Origin: Limnephilus marmoratus
Taxonomy: Eukaryota > Arthropoda > Insecta > Trichoptera > Limnephilidae
NCBI GenBank assembly: GCA_917880885.1
Contig: OU862913.1
Span: 7,812,001 to 7,876,000 of the forward strand
Reading direction: 5' to 3'
DNA length: 64,000 bases
Within the stretch, counting starts at the first letter, position 1. Every line of letters starts with the position of its first letter. The notes below the pieces were generated by a model, which saw only the letters and a list, made by a program, of their open reading frames with translations, ran no database searches and was not told where the DNA came from. Position numbers and translations under genes: made by a program. This document shows, in pieces, positions 33,815 to 43,969 of the stretch.

Positions 33815-34715
33815 TTGCAAGAATTGAAAGAAATGGGATTGGGCGCGAAATTGAGTAGTCTGAAAGTATGTTGCCTGTTGTATGCTGATGATACGGTGGT
33901 GATTTCTAACACCATGGAAGATCTACAGTCTACAGCTACAGTCTCGCGTGTCTACGATGAACGTAGTACTAAAGTTAAAGTCATGGTGTTTGAAAGAGAG
34001 TACGAAAATAGTGTGGGATATAGCATGACTACTTGGAGCAGGTGGATAAGAATGTGTATCTGGGTAGTATGTTTACGAGAGATGGGAAGGCTGATAGAGA
34101 TATTGAAATAATGGTAAATACCGGTTACTCCATTAATGGAGAACTGAATGCCGTTAGCGCTAATAAAAAACTGTCAAAAGAAGCGAAGCTAGCAGTCCAC
34201 AATGTAGTCCTGGTACCTACCCTGATGTATGGCAGTGAGGCATGTAACTGGCAGAGGAAAGATGAAAGTAAACTGAATGCTGTTGAAATGAGATCCCTGA
34301 GGCGTATGTGTGGTAAAAACCATGTATGATCGTGTGAGAAATGTGGATATCCTGGATAGCAAAGAATGTAGACTGCTGTAAGCGTAATGAGTGTAATTAA
34401 GAAAGGGACCCTCAAATGGTTCGGGCATGTAAAGCGAATGAACGAAGAAAGTACTGTAAAAAGAATATATGACGCAAATGTGAATGGTAAAAGAAGTCGG
34501 GGACGCCCGAGAAAGATATGACACGATCAAGTGAATCAGATAATTGAGACGGACCATGTCAAAAGTCAGAATAATAGAAGAGTATGTATGAGACGATGTA
34601 TGAATGTGAGTGAGGCAAAGAGTGTGTGCCAAGATCGAGTTGTTTGGCGGTCCGTCCTCCCTGCCTACCCCTGCGGGGAAACGGCGTGATGGTTAGTTAG
34701 TTAGTTATCATTGAC
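33815..34715 (+). pseudogene. RTE-type LINE RT fragment in ZNF gene 1 intron 1
   Basis: Plus-strand fragment, so antisense to the ZNF gene. It starts at the RT catalytic block (VCCLLYADDTVVIS), shifts frame near 34030, and continues VYLGSMFTRDGKADRDIE, VLVPTLMYGSEACNWQ, LNAVEMRSLRRMCG, WFGHVKRMNEES, SRGRPRK, NNRRVCMRRCMNV, ending CGETA. The 3' end has a (GTTA)n tail (about 34690-34709). The YGSE/MRSLRRMCG/RGRPRK/DRVVW series is characteristic of an RTE-group family common in insects. Related tails are at 43970 and 63335. Confidence 0.85.
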
Positions 34716-35097
34716 CCACAACAAAACCTCTTTATAAAAACAATAAATTTTAAAGATTAAAGATTCCGATTATTTAGCATGAATTTACGGGAATTTGGAT
34801 AAGAAACTTTAAGGTGAAGAATATAAGATAAAAGAATGACACCAGATGTCTACTTCAGGGGCGATGAATCAAGAAGGACCCTGTTTTTGAAGAATGGAAA
34901 GGTTTTTACTTCCATCTATATTTACGCATTTTTAATGTAAAATAATAAGTATAACTTAATGCATGTCCCAAATTAAAAGAGGTTGAGGAATCAGTAACCC
35001 AGTGCGAGAAATTCAATTGAGTAATTTAAAATTCCAAATTAAACATGCTTCATTTTCAATGTAGGTATGTAGGTATTAATTTTTTAATTTAACTTAC

Positions 35098-35254
35098 TGG
35101 CTATCTCAGTAATATCCGCATATTGCAAACATTCCTTCTTTACATCTTGGAGATCGAAATCTATATCAGTATACGGCATTACATCTCCGCCTTCTTCCTG
35201 GGACCCTGGTTCCGTTTTGATGTTAAGAGTCTCAACAGGATTTAGTAGATCCAT
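35098..35254 (-). CDS. ZNF gene 1, exon 1 (start codon and acidic leader)
   Basis: The ATG at 35252-35254 begins MDLLNPVETLNIKTEPG and continues SQEEGGDVMPYTDIDFDLQD, then VKKECLQYADITEIA. A canonical GTAAGT donor follows at 35092-35097. The 157-bp coding length leaves phase 1, matching exon 2 at 33627-33779. A close homologue is at 58668-58821. Orientation, phase and distance fit one gene from 35254 down to 31374, with an RTE fragment in intron 1. Confidence 0.75.
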
Positions 35255-35897
35255 GGCCCTGCTGTGGTAGCGTTAGGTAATTGGTTCAAGCCAAAACATT
35301 AATCCCTGGAACATTTTTATAACGGAAACTTAATAATTGAATGTTTTGCCAAAACATTGAAGTGTTATACATATACCTAGCTCATATTTTGAAACAAGGA
35401 TATAATAATTATCGTGATTGTATATTAAGCTAGCATTTGACAATTGATAAAGGTTGAGAGAATCGCCATCAATAGTCAAATAACTCAATACTATGTATAC
35501 AATATATATCTCTGAAGATAAACCGGTATTACCTTATTTCGGATCCTCCATTCCGCTTTTAACAGAATAACGGAAATAAGTGTTCATATGATGCGAGTAT
35601 TTTAATCAATGCAATTTAAAAACTGTATGCTGCCAATATTATATAGGGACGTGTTTACAACAATCTGCTCCGCCAATGTTATTTGTGTTATTAAGAGCAG
35701 GACCCTGTTCCGTATTGATAGAAACAGTTTACGGATTTGGTAAATATACAGTTAGTCCACCTCACGGATAATACGGAACGTTCGTGTTGTCGAAGTTTGA
35801 TGCACGGATAATACGGAATGTTCCTTTTTTAACTAACAGACAATCAAATATGACATTTGTCGGAAGTATCAATCTTATAAAATAAATTCTCTAAAAT
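35255..35897. other. ZNF gene 1 upstream region
   Basis: 5' leader and promoter side of ZNF gene 1. The leader (about 35255-35330) is duplicated at 36524-36600. A phrase ACGGATAATACGGAA recurs near 35763 and 35805, with related ACGGAAATAAG/AATACGGAT phrases at 35570 and 36510. No ORF. Confidence 0.4.
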
Positions 35898-35909
35898 AAA
35901 CTCGCATTT

Positions 35910-36092
35910 GGATATGATTTTAGATTTTCACGGCCAAAAATATTATGGTTATTTGTTTTTGGGGTGTTATGCCGTGTTGCGCTACCTCCTCCTTTAGAGA
36001 TGGACATGATGATGGATACTGTAACGCTGTCCGAAATGTTGGCTAAAGGAGGAGGTAGCGCAACACGGCATAAAACCCAAAAACAAATAACC
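35910..36092. mobile_element. Fold-back (Penelope-like) element P1 with 12-bp target duplication
   Basis: Inverted arms 35947-35997 and 36043-36092 (about 50 bp, few mismatches) are preceded by a unique lead GGATATGATTTTAGATTTTC that also starts the copies at 46336 and 60266. AAACTCGCATTT flanks both sides exactly (35898-35909, 36093-36104). The loop contains a TGATGATGGA...CTGTCCGAAA segment, a worn version of the hammerhead-like core described at 60266. Confidence 0.75.
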
Positions 36093-36470
36093 AAACTCGC
36101 ATTTCATTGGTTTCGAGGTTTTGAATGGTTTGTTTGGCAAAGCAGGATTTGTCTAGAGTCTAGCGGGTTTGTGTAGTAATTATAATACATTTCTTTCCAT
36201 GTTCTACTGCTATAAATACAGGTACAAACTTGTCAATGATGCATTCACTTTGTTTTAAGCAAAAATATTTTTTCTATGATTGGCAGCATTGATGAAATGT
36301 TGAAATAAAAACGATGAATAAAAATGGCGTTTCCGCGCGAGTGAATTAATTTTAACAAAATTAAAGTGTTAAAAGCATATTTTTTGCATGTTTTTTGGTC
36401 TCCCCCGACATAAAAAACTCACTTTTCGTAATAATAAAGCTAAATCTAACTGTTGGGATAAAAAGTATTC

Positions 36471-36600
36471 CGTATTAACGAGTAAGCAGTTTAATGAATA
36501 AATAATACGGATTTTTTAGATCCATGGCACTGCTGTGGTAGCGTTTGGTGATTGTTTCACGCCCAAACAAATATACCTGAAACACCTGAAATAGAATACT
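36471..36600 (-). pseudogene. Relic of a ZNF first exon and leader
   Basis: The leader around CCATGGCACTGCTGTGGTAG matches that upstream of the exon-1 ATG at 35254. The coding part diverges after a few codons (ATG at 36521-36523, MDLKNPYY) and has no linker motif. This is probably an abandoned duplicate promoter or exon 1. Confidence 0.5.
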
Positions 36601-36868
36601 TATTGTTTTAGCAGAACTCTAATTTTAGTGAGCTTTGAATATTTTATTTGGTGGGAATATTCTGTTAAAACTATGTTTATCGTATGCAAAACGCATATTC
36701 GGAAATAAGGATATACTTATTGTTACTACCTCGACCTTGGAGTTGACATTTAAAATCAATTAAGAGAATCGTAATCAATCATTGGTTAACACTAGAAAGA
36801 CCGGGTACTGCTCCATACCTATAAAGACCACGACCGTCACTTTGACGGCTGTTCACTTTTTTCAAATT

Positions 36869-37336
36869 GGGAGGCGGATATGAGTACCGCTGCCCCGGCA
36901 ACCATTTATTGGATAACCAACACCTCTGCCATAGGACACTCCAAGTGGTTCGCTACGTTTAGTGACTTAGCAGGGGTGTCCGGGTTCATTGGGTGAGGTT
37001 TGTCTGGGTCTAGATGGCGAATATATTTGCCCACCTACTGCGTAGCTTACCGGGTCGGGAGACACTTGTTGAGGGAGATACTTATCTTGTCCTCTCCAGC
37101 AGGACCTTTCTCATCCCGTCGCCTTGCACCGCAGTGGGAGGGATGGATTCATTCGTCCGTCACTCCTGGATACATTTACAAATTTTTCCTATTCATCTCT
37201 CACACATTTTTTCTTCCAATAACTTCCTTTCCTTCCTTTCCCTAAAAACACCCATGCACACATAAATTCACACAGCATCCCCAAAGATGACATAGGCCCT
37301 GAGGGTTTTTTTCCTCGGGGCTTCCTGGAAAAAAAC
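36869..37336 (+). repeat. Short retroposon, full-length copy B, inside piggyBac element
   Basis: Begins GGGAGGCGGATATGAGTACC, like the copy at 55540, and ends with the LINE-type 3' end CACACAGCATCCCCAAAGAT, a GGCCCTGAGG...CCTCGGGGC hairpin and an A-rich tail. Joins a LINE 5'-region segment directly to the LINE 3' end, with no RT. Small ORFs are incidental. Confidence 0.75.
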
Positions 37337-37557
37337 ATGTAAGTGCAAAATCCTGCAATTTTAGTACAAGCATGTGTTATGTCCGTACAATATCGAATTG
37401 TAACGTTTTTTATAAAATCGAATGCAATCGAATCTCCGCAAACGGGTTTCTTACTATTATCACACCTATCATTTATTTGGTTTTCATTATATTTTTTATT
37501 AATTTGGCACTGTCGTCTTTCAGTAGTTTTATTTTCCGGTTTCTTTTCTTTTTCGTT

Positions 37558-37968
37558 TATATTAGCTCCACAAAATAGCCCTAAAGAAAATAATTCGCCT
37601 CAGGGCATTTGTCATCTTTTGGGATGCTGTGTGGAGGGCACCTATAGGAAAAGAAAGAAGAATAGGTTCTGGGAAGGAAATAAGGTGAGGGTTGGGTGGG
37701 AAACTGGGGTTCAGTGTGTTCAAGAGTGCCCGACATATGAATCTGTCCCCACCACTGCGGTGCAAGGCAATGTTCTGAGAGTCCTGCTGCCGAGGTCAAA
37801 ATATCACCCTCAACAGTTCTCTGCTGATCTGGCCTGCCACGCAGTTGTTTGGCAGATGCATCTGCCAAACATCATGACAACCCGGTCATCCCTACTAAGT
37901 CACAAAACATAGCAAACCTGTTGGAGTGACCTATGGCAGACGTGTTGGTTATCTAATAAATGATTCTT
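37558..37968 (-). repeat. Short retroposon, antisense copy C, inside piggyBac element
   Basis: The reverse complement reads through the same segments as copy B: TAGATAACCAACACGTCTGC, the GCATCTGCCAAACAACTGCG block, CCTTGCACCGCAGTGGTGGG, and the 3' end CCACACAGCATCCCAAAAGA with a TGCCCTGAGG hairpin. Two opposite copies 220 bp apart could pair and form a large stem. Confidence 0.75.
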
Positions 37969-38547
37969 TCAGTTCTTCAGAAACTAACGCAGCTGGATCA
38001 ACTCTGGTATTTGTATACTCTGTCCTTCTCCAACAAACCATAAAATAAATTTGGGCGAGAGCAATATTTTTTGGTGTTTTTATAAATTATGTGACAGTGA
38101 CCAATCAACGTACAGATCGAGTATGAATAATACGCGATACCGAAAGAAAGAAACAGACATAATAGTGCTATCATAAACTAGGAGGAATGGGTATGTTGTT
38201 AACTTGGGTAAAGAAGGTTGTAAACGAACTCAGCATTATAGCCCAAACCGTCACTTTGACGGCGGCGGTCTTTGTAGGTATAAGTCAATATATCTCAAAA
38301 AGTAATTAAGACATATACCTGTTTTTTTCACCATAGTTGTGAAACCATAAATCATGAAATGTTAAAAAAAATCACACCAATACAATAATTATTAAGCATT
38401 ATATCGTCACTTTACTTCGGGCTGCCGTCAAAATGAATGCTCCGGTCTTTCTAGTGTTAACTCAATACATACTAAATCCATATTTATTTATTTATTAACG
38501 CCCTTTTTCGGGGCTTTTACATATGAATAGTAAGAAATACACAGTAT

Positions 38548-41412
38548 TTATTGTACATAACTGAACTGCCTTCGTAACAATATTTTATATTTGTTTAAAG
38601 ATAAATTGAAGATGTCCACTGACTTGGTATACTTGTTTCCCTCCATTAGTATTCTGGGCAAAGAGGAATACATATGGTAGTTAGTTCCAGAATTACTGCA
38701 CTGAAATAAATCCTGACTTCTAGTATTACGTATTGGAATCCGGAAGCTTATCAATTCGAGCAATATCGGACTGTCAACTAAATCATTTAGAATTTTATAC
38801 AGAAATACCAAGTCAGTGAAAGTTCTTCTGTCTGACAATTTGAGCATATTCATATCATTCAAAATAGTATTGTAGTTCAACATAATTGCTGGAATACCCA
38901 TTTTAAAATTAAGAAAACGTAAGAATTTGTTTTGTATTCTTTCAACAGCTTGTACATGTATATTGTAATATGGGTTCCAGACGGGAGAATTGTATTCAAG
39001 TTGACTTCTAACATATGCAAAATATAAAAGTTTTATACACTTAATATTGTTAAACTTTCTAGTTAGCCTAGTTATAAATCCCAACATTTTTAAGGCCTTA
39101 TTAGAGATTTCTGTTATGTGGTTAACAAATGAAAGATTAGATTGAAAAGTGATGCCCAAGTCTTTAATTTGTGTTAATGTCTCCAGAGTATTGTTATCAA
39201 TGTTGTAATTGAAGATCACTGGATTTTTTATTCGAGAAAATCTAACTATATGACATTTTGAGATATTTAAGTAAAGTCTATTTTCATTGCACCAAATTAA
39301 CAATTTGTTGATATTATCTTGAAGAATGTTGCAATGGTAAATATTTTGAATTATTCTAAAAATTTTGAGGTCATCAGCAAAAAGTAAGATAAATACATCA
39401 TGAAATATTTTTGTAAGATCATTTATAAACAAGATAAATAATATTGGGCCAAGGTGTGAACCCTGTGGAACTCCACTTGTTGCATAAATTTTTTCCGACA
39501 ATGAGGATTTTATTCTAACAATTTGTTGTCTTCCAGTAAGATAGCTTTCAAACCAGGCTAATATACTGCCACGTATACCAAGCTTTTCTAATTTCCAAAT
39601 GAGAATTTTATGGGAAACTGAATCAAAGGCTTTACTAAAATCAGTATAGACAGAGTCTACTTGTTTTTTTTCTTTAAAAGCATTGGTTATAAAATTTTCA
39701 TAAATAATCAAGTTAGAGAGTGTACTTCTACCTGGCATAAATCCAAACTGGTAAGGTGATATTACAGGTTTTATTTGGGCAAAAAGTTTGTCAAGTATTA
39801 GGCTTTCAAATAGTTTCGGTATGGTGGATTGAATGCATATTGGTCTATAATTACAAACATCACTTTTATCGCCCTTTTTGAAAATTGGAGTCAAATAACT
39901 ATTTTTCCACATATCGGGAAAAATTCCACCGGATAAAGATAAATTAAAAAGTTTGGTTAATGGAAGAGCAATTACTTTGATACATTCTTTGATAAATATT
40001 GTGGGGATATTATCCGGTCCTGCAGATTTGTTGATATCTAATGATTTAACTTTAGTTACTACATCAGAGAGACTTATGGTACACTGCGAAATATCAAGAG
40101 TTTCATCTAGAGTTGTTGATGGAAGAGGAGCATTATTTGCGTCTGTTGAATAAACACTTTTAAAAAATTTTGCAAACAAGTTAACAATACCATCAGTATT
40201 ATTGCTATGGCTGCCATTTAGGTGCATAATGCTCGGGAATTCAGAATCATCTTCTTTAAGAGATTTCGAATATTTCCAAAAATAATTAACATTGTTTATT
40301 ATGGAGTTTTGAATTTCATTTATATGGTTACGGTAGCAAGTCATAGACATTTTTTTACACAAAGTTCTTAAATATTTAAATTCACTGTAATCAGAATTTT
40401 TTTTATATAATTTATATTCTTTATGTTTAAGTTTTTTGGTGATAAGTAGATTTATAAGTTCTTTGGTGTACCATTTTGGATAGGTGTTTGGCTTACATAT
40501 TACGGTTGGAACATAGATGCTAATAGCCTTTTCCAAAACAGAATAAAATTTATTTGTAGCTGTGTTAATATCATCATATTGCACAGATGACCAATCAAAA
40601 GAGAGGAGATAATTACATATTTTCTCGTAATCAGTTTTGAAAAAATTTTGGTAACTGAAAGACAGTTTACAGGTATTAACATGTACATTAGAAATAATAA
40701 CTTCAAGTGGAGGATGATAACCATCAATGGGCACCAGCGGTTCACTACATTCTTCAATTACTAGTGACTCTAAGTTAGAAAAACATAAGTCTAGAGTACG
40801 ATTATTTACATTTGATATAGTATTTGCCTGATTCAGGCCTAGAAATAACGCCATGTCTAGAATAATGCGTTCAGACTCACTCACACTGATATTATTGTCC
40901 CTGTTCACCCAATTCACATTTGGAAGATTATAATCACCAGCAAGCAAAAATGTTGCATTAGCATGCTTTTTTAATATAACTTCCACTTCCTCACTATGGC
41001 ACCTGTATACTTCAATGCTTGAATTTGGTGGGATATAAATACAACCAAAAATAATCTTTTTATTCCTGGCAACATTCACTTGCACGAAGATTTGTTCAAG
41101 AAGTTTGTATTTAGTTGTAATTAAGTTTGATTTGTATTTATTGCTGATAGCGATTAAAACCCGGCCACCTCTGCTTTTAGCACTTGTCAATGTATTTCTG
41201 TCTAATCTATACACATTATGATTTATAAAACCTAATTCACTAGAATTAATATTAGGTTCTAACCATGTTTCAGAAAGTAGAATAAACTCGTGCCCAAACA
41301 TTGGTAGTGTAGATTGAAGTAGACTTAATTTTGTTTTAAGGCCTCTGACATTTTGGTAGTACAGCTGGCAATTTTTTGTTTGGTGTTTTTTAGAGGAGTT
41401 TTCTAATGGTAT
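38548..41412 (-). CDS. LINE ORF2: AP endonuclease-reverse transcriptase
   Basis: I place the start at the ORF1 overlap rather than at the first Met (41301), because the essential first endonuclease motif (CQLYYQNVRGLKTKL) lies upstream of that Met and there is no in-frame ATG before it. Order: endonuclease (LLSETWLEPN, KSRGGRVLIAI, CIYIPPNSS, LLAGDYNLPNVNW, IDGYHPPLEV), RT (NYRPICIQSTIPKLFESLIL, YQFGFMPGRSTLSN, DSVYTDFSKAFDSVSHK, SGVPQGSHLGPILF, LLFADDLKIF near 39375), and C-terminal domain (YVRSQLEYNSPVWNPYYN) ending LLRRQFSYVQ. About 955 codons, full length for the family. The usual SDH of the endonuclease is GYH here, which may weaken it. Expression is probably by -1 frameshifting from ORF1. 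Confidence 0.9.
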   Translation of the reverse strand: MPLENSSKKHQTKNCQLYYQNVRGLKTKLSLLQSTLPMFGHEFILLSETWLEPNINSSELGFINHNVYRLDRNTLTSAKSRGGRVLIAISNKYKSNLITTKYKLLEQIFVQVNVARNKKIIFGCIYIPPNSSIEVYRCHSEEVEVILKKHANATFLLAGDYNLPNVNWVNRDNNISVSESERIILDMALFLGLNQANTISNVNNRTLDLCFSNLESLVIEECSEPLVPIDGYHPPLEVIISNVHVNTCKLSFSYQNFFKTDYEKICNYLLSFDWSSVQYDDINTATNKFYSVLEKAISIYVPTVICKPNTYPKWYTKELINLLITKKLKHKEYKLYKKNSDYSEFKYLRTLCKKMSMTCYRNHINEIQNSIINNVNYFWKYSKSLKEDDSEFPSIMHLNGSHSNNTDGIVNLFAKFFKSVYSTDANNAPLPSTTLDETLDISQCTISLSDVVTKVKSLDINKSAGPDNIPTIFIKECIKVIALPLTKLFNLSLSGGIFPDMWKNSYLTPIFKKGDKSDVCNYRPICIQSTIPKLFESLILDKLFAQIKPVISPYQFGFMPGRSTLSNLIIYENFITNAFKEKKQVDSVYTDFSKAFDSVSHKILIWKLEKLGIRGSILAWFESYLTGRQQIVRIKSSLSEKIYATSGVPQGSHLGPILFILFINDLTKIFHDVFILLFADDLKIFRIIQNIYHCNILQDNINKLLIWCNENRLYLNISKCHIVRFSRIKNPVIFNYNIDNNTLETLTQIKDLGITFQSNLSFVNHITEISNKALKMLGFITRLTRKFNNIKCIKLLYFAYVRSQLEYNSPVWNPYYNIHVQAVERIQNKFLRFLNFKMGIPAIMLNYNTILNDMNMLKLSDRRTFTDLVFLYKILNDLVDSPILLELISFRIPIRNTRSQDLFQCSNSGTNYHMYSSLPRILMEGNKYTKSVDIFNLSLNKYKILLRRQFSYVQ

Positions 41413-42485
41413 AAAAAATCAATTTTCTTCTTTTCAGCTTCAATTTTCCTCAAATGTACCGAGCATTCATTACTCCAAGCATAATGGTCAGTTGGCAATT
41501 GTAATTTTAATTTCTCATTAATTTTTTTGCAGTTAATGCACTGAATGTCATTTTGACAGTTTACATATTCATGTGCTTCGGAACATCGAGTGCATGCTTT
41601 TTCACTTCTGCAATCTTGTGCTTTGTGCATATAGCCATTGCACTTGTAACATTTTAGAAGTGAGATGTTGTCGAAAACCCGACATCTATCCCATCCAATA
41701 TTTACTTTACCTTCTTGTAACATTATGTCGTAAGTTTTTCCATCGACTTCCATGAAAATGGTGAAGTTGACATCACCTCGTTTAGTTTTTATTTCTTTTA
41801 TATATTTTATGTCAATTTTCGCTTCAACTGTTTGCAGGTAATCATTTTGCAACTTAATTTTTGAAATAATTTCTTCTGGAGTGAATTTATCCGATAGACC
41901 AATAATTTTCAGTTTGGGATTCTTGGGTTTAGGTGTGTTCACGTCATATTTTTTTCCCATCTTTGAAATTATTTGCTCTTCCATCTTTTTTGTTGCAGCT
42001 ATATTCTTGCACTCTACTATTATAGCCCCTTGCTTAAAGTTTCTTATTCCGGTAACACCAAAATTAACAGGATCTATGTTTTGTTTTATTTCGTCCTTTG
42101 TTACGGTATTTTTTTGATCCTTATCTTTTGGCTTAATAATGACGATAGGTTCATGTTTTTTACAATTTGTTTGTTCTTCATTAATTTTACCATTTTTCGT
42201 AACTTCAGCGTACGATTTCGACTCAATATTTAATTTAAGATTTTCAATGTTCTTATCTATATTAGATAATGATTGAAACAATCTGTCGAGTCCATCATTC
42301 TCATTGTTTATTGGTGCCTTGCATTCTTGTACCATGGCCTCAATATGACTCATCATTTCGCACATAGCTTCAGTTAGAGAAGTCTTTTGATCCTTTGACA
42401 AAATATTAGAAGTCAATGTTTTGTTAAAATTTTTCACAAGAATTTTTGCATTTTTCAGCCTCTCCTCTGGTGTGAGGGAAGTCAT
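41403..42485 (-). CDS. LINE ORF1, gag-like with CCHC knuckles
   Basis: A 360-residue protein starting MTSLTPEERLKNAKILVKN. Residues ~1-130 are helical and charged with a coiled-coil look (SLSNIDKNIENLKLNIESK). Residues ~185-260 are an RRM-like gag region (KNPKLKIIGLSDKFTPEEII, FTIFMEVDGKTYD). The C-terminus carries three zinc knuckles: CYKCNGYMHKAQDC, CTRCSEAHEYVNC and CINCKK...HYAWSNEC. This is the usual gag-like ORF1 of Jockey/R1/LOA-type LINEs, which packages element RNA. It ends TAG at 41403-41405, inside the ORF2 overlap. Confidence 0.9.
   Translation of the reverse strand: MTSLTPEERLKNAKILVKNFNKTLTSNILSKDQKTSLTEAMCEMMSHIEAMVQECKAPINNENDGLDRLFQSLSNIDKNIENLKLNIESKSYAEVTKNGKINEEQTNCKKHEPIVIIKPKDKDQKNTVTKDEIKQNIDPVNFGVTGIRNFKQGAIIVECKNIAATKKMEEQIISKMGKKYDVNTPKPKNPKLKIIGLSDKFTPEEIISKIKLQNDYLQTVEAKIDIKYIKEIKTKRGDVNFTIFMEVDGKTYDIMLQEGKVNIGWDRCRVFDNISLLKCYKCNGYMHKAQDCRSEKACTRCSEAHEYVNCQNDIQCINCKKINEKLKLQLPTDHYAWSNECSVHLRKIEAEKKKIDFLYH
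41412..41418 (-). promoter_or_regulatory. Candidate -1 ribosomal frameshift site between ORF1 and ORF2
   Basis: In the ORF1 frame the minus strand reads GAT TTT TTA TAC CAT TAG, so T TTT TTA is a canonical X XXY YYZ heptamer in the right phase. A -1 slip there continues ATA CCA TTA GAA into ORF2, which is closed upstream by a TGA only one codon earlier. No strong downstream hairpin is obvious by eye. Confidence 0.6.
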
Positions 42486-43969
42486 TTTATATTATTATTA
42501 ATAAAAAATATAAATATTATGTTGATGTTTACAATAACTATCACCATCTATTGGGCAATAGTTGTATTAAAATAATTTTCCTTTACAAATTACGCATGCA
42601 TTGCCATCTGTTGATTAGTAGTGAAATTTATTTATAATTTTATTAATGCATGTAATTATTTACTGCCCTCTATTAACGGGTAGCATAAATATACCATGTG
42701 TAGGTAGTGCATCCAAATTATTAAAAATCACTGTTATTTGACTTTTTAAAATGAGTTTCTTTTAAGAATATGGTTCAGTACATACATAATATTTGCTCCA
42801 GTTTAACCGCAGCACTATGATGAATCGCTACACAAGTTTTATAATGTTCAAAATAAACTTTTTGCGTTTTATTTCACTATTTTATAAGGAGCAAAATTTT
42901 ACTTGACGTCTGTCACTGACTTTGTTGTTGTTGTTCAAATCATATCTGTCAACGTAAACCTTTTATTGGGTTAGCAATATCGCTTTTAGCCGAATATTAG
43001 TTATGCATGTTTTAAATGCTATCGAAACACTTATATTGGAAAAGGTAGACGTCTGATTGACAATTTTAATTTTCCTTAAACAAAACACCAAAGGGATTCC
43101 CTAATTTAGGTGAATCGATTGGCGTAAGTTAATCCTTACACAAATTAAAGAACATTGGTCGTTCAGTTTGATTTTGGATAACGGCCGCTACCAAAATGAA
43201 TAGCGTGATTAATATTATAATAGACTTTGTCTAGTGAGTAGTGAGGTGGGTAAAAGAAAACAATGTTCATAAATCAAAATAAAATAAACGCCGGTGCTTA
43301 AACTGAATATAAGCATTAGTACTTACCAATAACTATCACAAGCGTGGAATAATAACTAACTGCATGGATTAAACACAGTTTGGAAACACGATGACACTTT
43401 GACAGTGAAAAAAGCACGTGTCAACAATATTTGTAGGTTATACATAGACAATAATGAAATCATAGACAATTTTAGAATCTTTTTTCTGGCCTTTTAAAAT
43501 CGAGATAATTGAGTGTTATATAATAGTTATAGCTAGCTATTATAGATACTTCAACCTGTAAATGCAAGCGATCAGACATTAAATATAAGATTTAAAATCT
43601 CTTAAAAACCATCTCAAAGAGTTTAGCTGGAGGATACCGGTTTTCCAAAGACAAACATCGTTTCCAGCTGCTAACCCTTTACAATTCTAAAGTAGTATCT
43701 CAAACAAGGAGTCGCTTTCTGAGTAGTTCGTTTATATCCGCCTCCGCCACAACCTGCAGCCTGCGAAGCCTTTTGATACGGCCCGCGAGCACTTTTGCTG
43801 CGGCCTGCTGAAAACACCATTTTAAAGTGATTATTACAAAACCTAGAAATTATTATAACATAGCTGACAGATACGTGCTACGTCGGCACAAGAATCAAGT
43901 TTAGATATGAATAAATAAGTGTTCCAAAATTGTTTTTTAATTTTATTTTAATTTCTTATTATTATGTGT
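42486..43969. other. LINE 5' flank, ZNF-related 3' end and non-coding DNA
   Basis: Upstream of the LINE there is AT-rich sequence without ORFs. Apart from the ZNF 3' UTR duplicate at 42842-42930 I see no gene or recognised repeat. Confidence 0.35.
42842..42930 (-). repeat. Duplicate of ZNF gene 1 3' UTR and polyadenylation region
   Basis: About 85 bases (TGTTCAAAATAAACTTTTTG ... TTGACGTCTGTCACTGAC on the plus strand) match 31347-31430, the sequence at and beyond the end of ZNF gene 1, in the same orientation. No finger array lies next to it, so it is either the remnant of a deleted ZNF copy or a short mobile unit. Confidence 0.6.

Larger units (their letters stand above)
36790..38456. mobile_element. 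Non-autonomous piggyBac-type element with TTAA duplication
   Basis: Perfect 15-bp TIRs CACTAGAAAGACCGG (36790-36804; inverted at 38442-38456), each bordered by TTAA (36786-36789, 38457-38460), with the CNCTAGAAAGA terminus characteristic of piggyBac. Subterminal copies of the palindrome CCGTCACTTTGACGG (36834-36848, 38248-38262) next to a CCTAYAAAGACC block form a second inverted pair. No transposase. About half of the length is two later insertions (36869-37336 and 37558-37968). Confidence 0.85.
38477..42485 (-). mobile_element. Apparently intact two-ORF LINE (Jockey/CR1 group)
   Basis: Both ORFs are uninterrupted. The 3' end (left) has a (TAAA)n-type tail on the minus strand at about 38477-38494 after a GCCCCGAAAAAGGGC hairpin-like segment at about 38500-38515. 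The 5' UTR upstream of 42485 is not delimited. It lies 20 bp from the piggyBac element. This is the best candidate in the window for a copy still able to move. Confidence 0.85.

Noticed and set aside
37343..37912. 189-codon plus-strand ORF inside the piggyBac element
   Set aside because: It runs antisense through retroposon copy C and shows no domain or conserved motif.
41573..42233. Plus-strand hydrophobic ORFs opposite LINE ORF1
   Set aside because: Shadows of the Lys-rich ORF1; AAA/GAA codons read in reverse give Phe.
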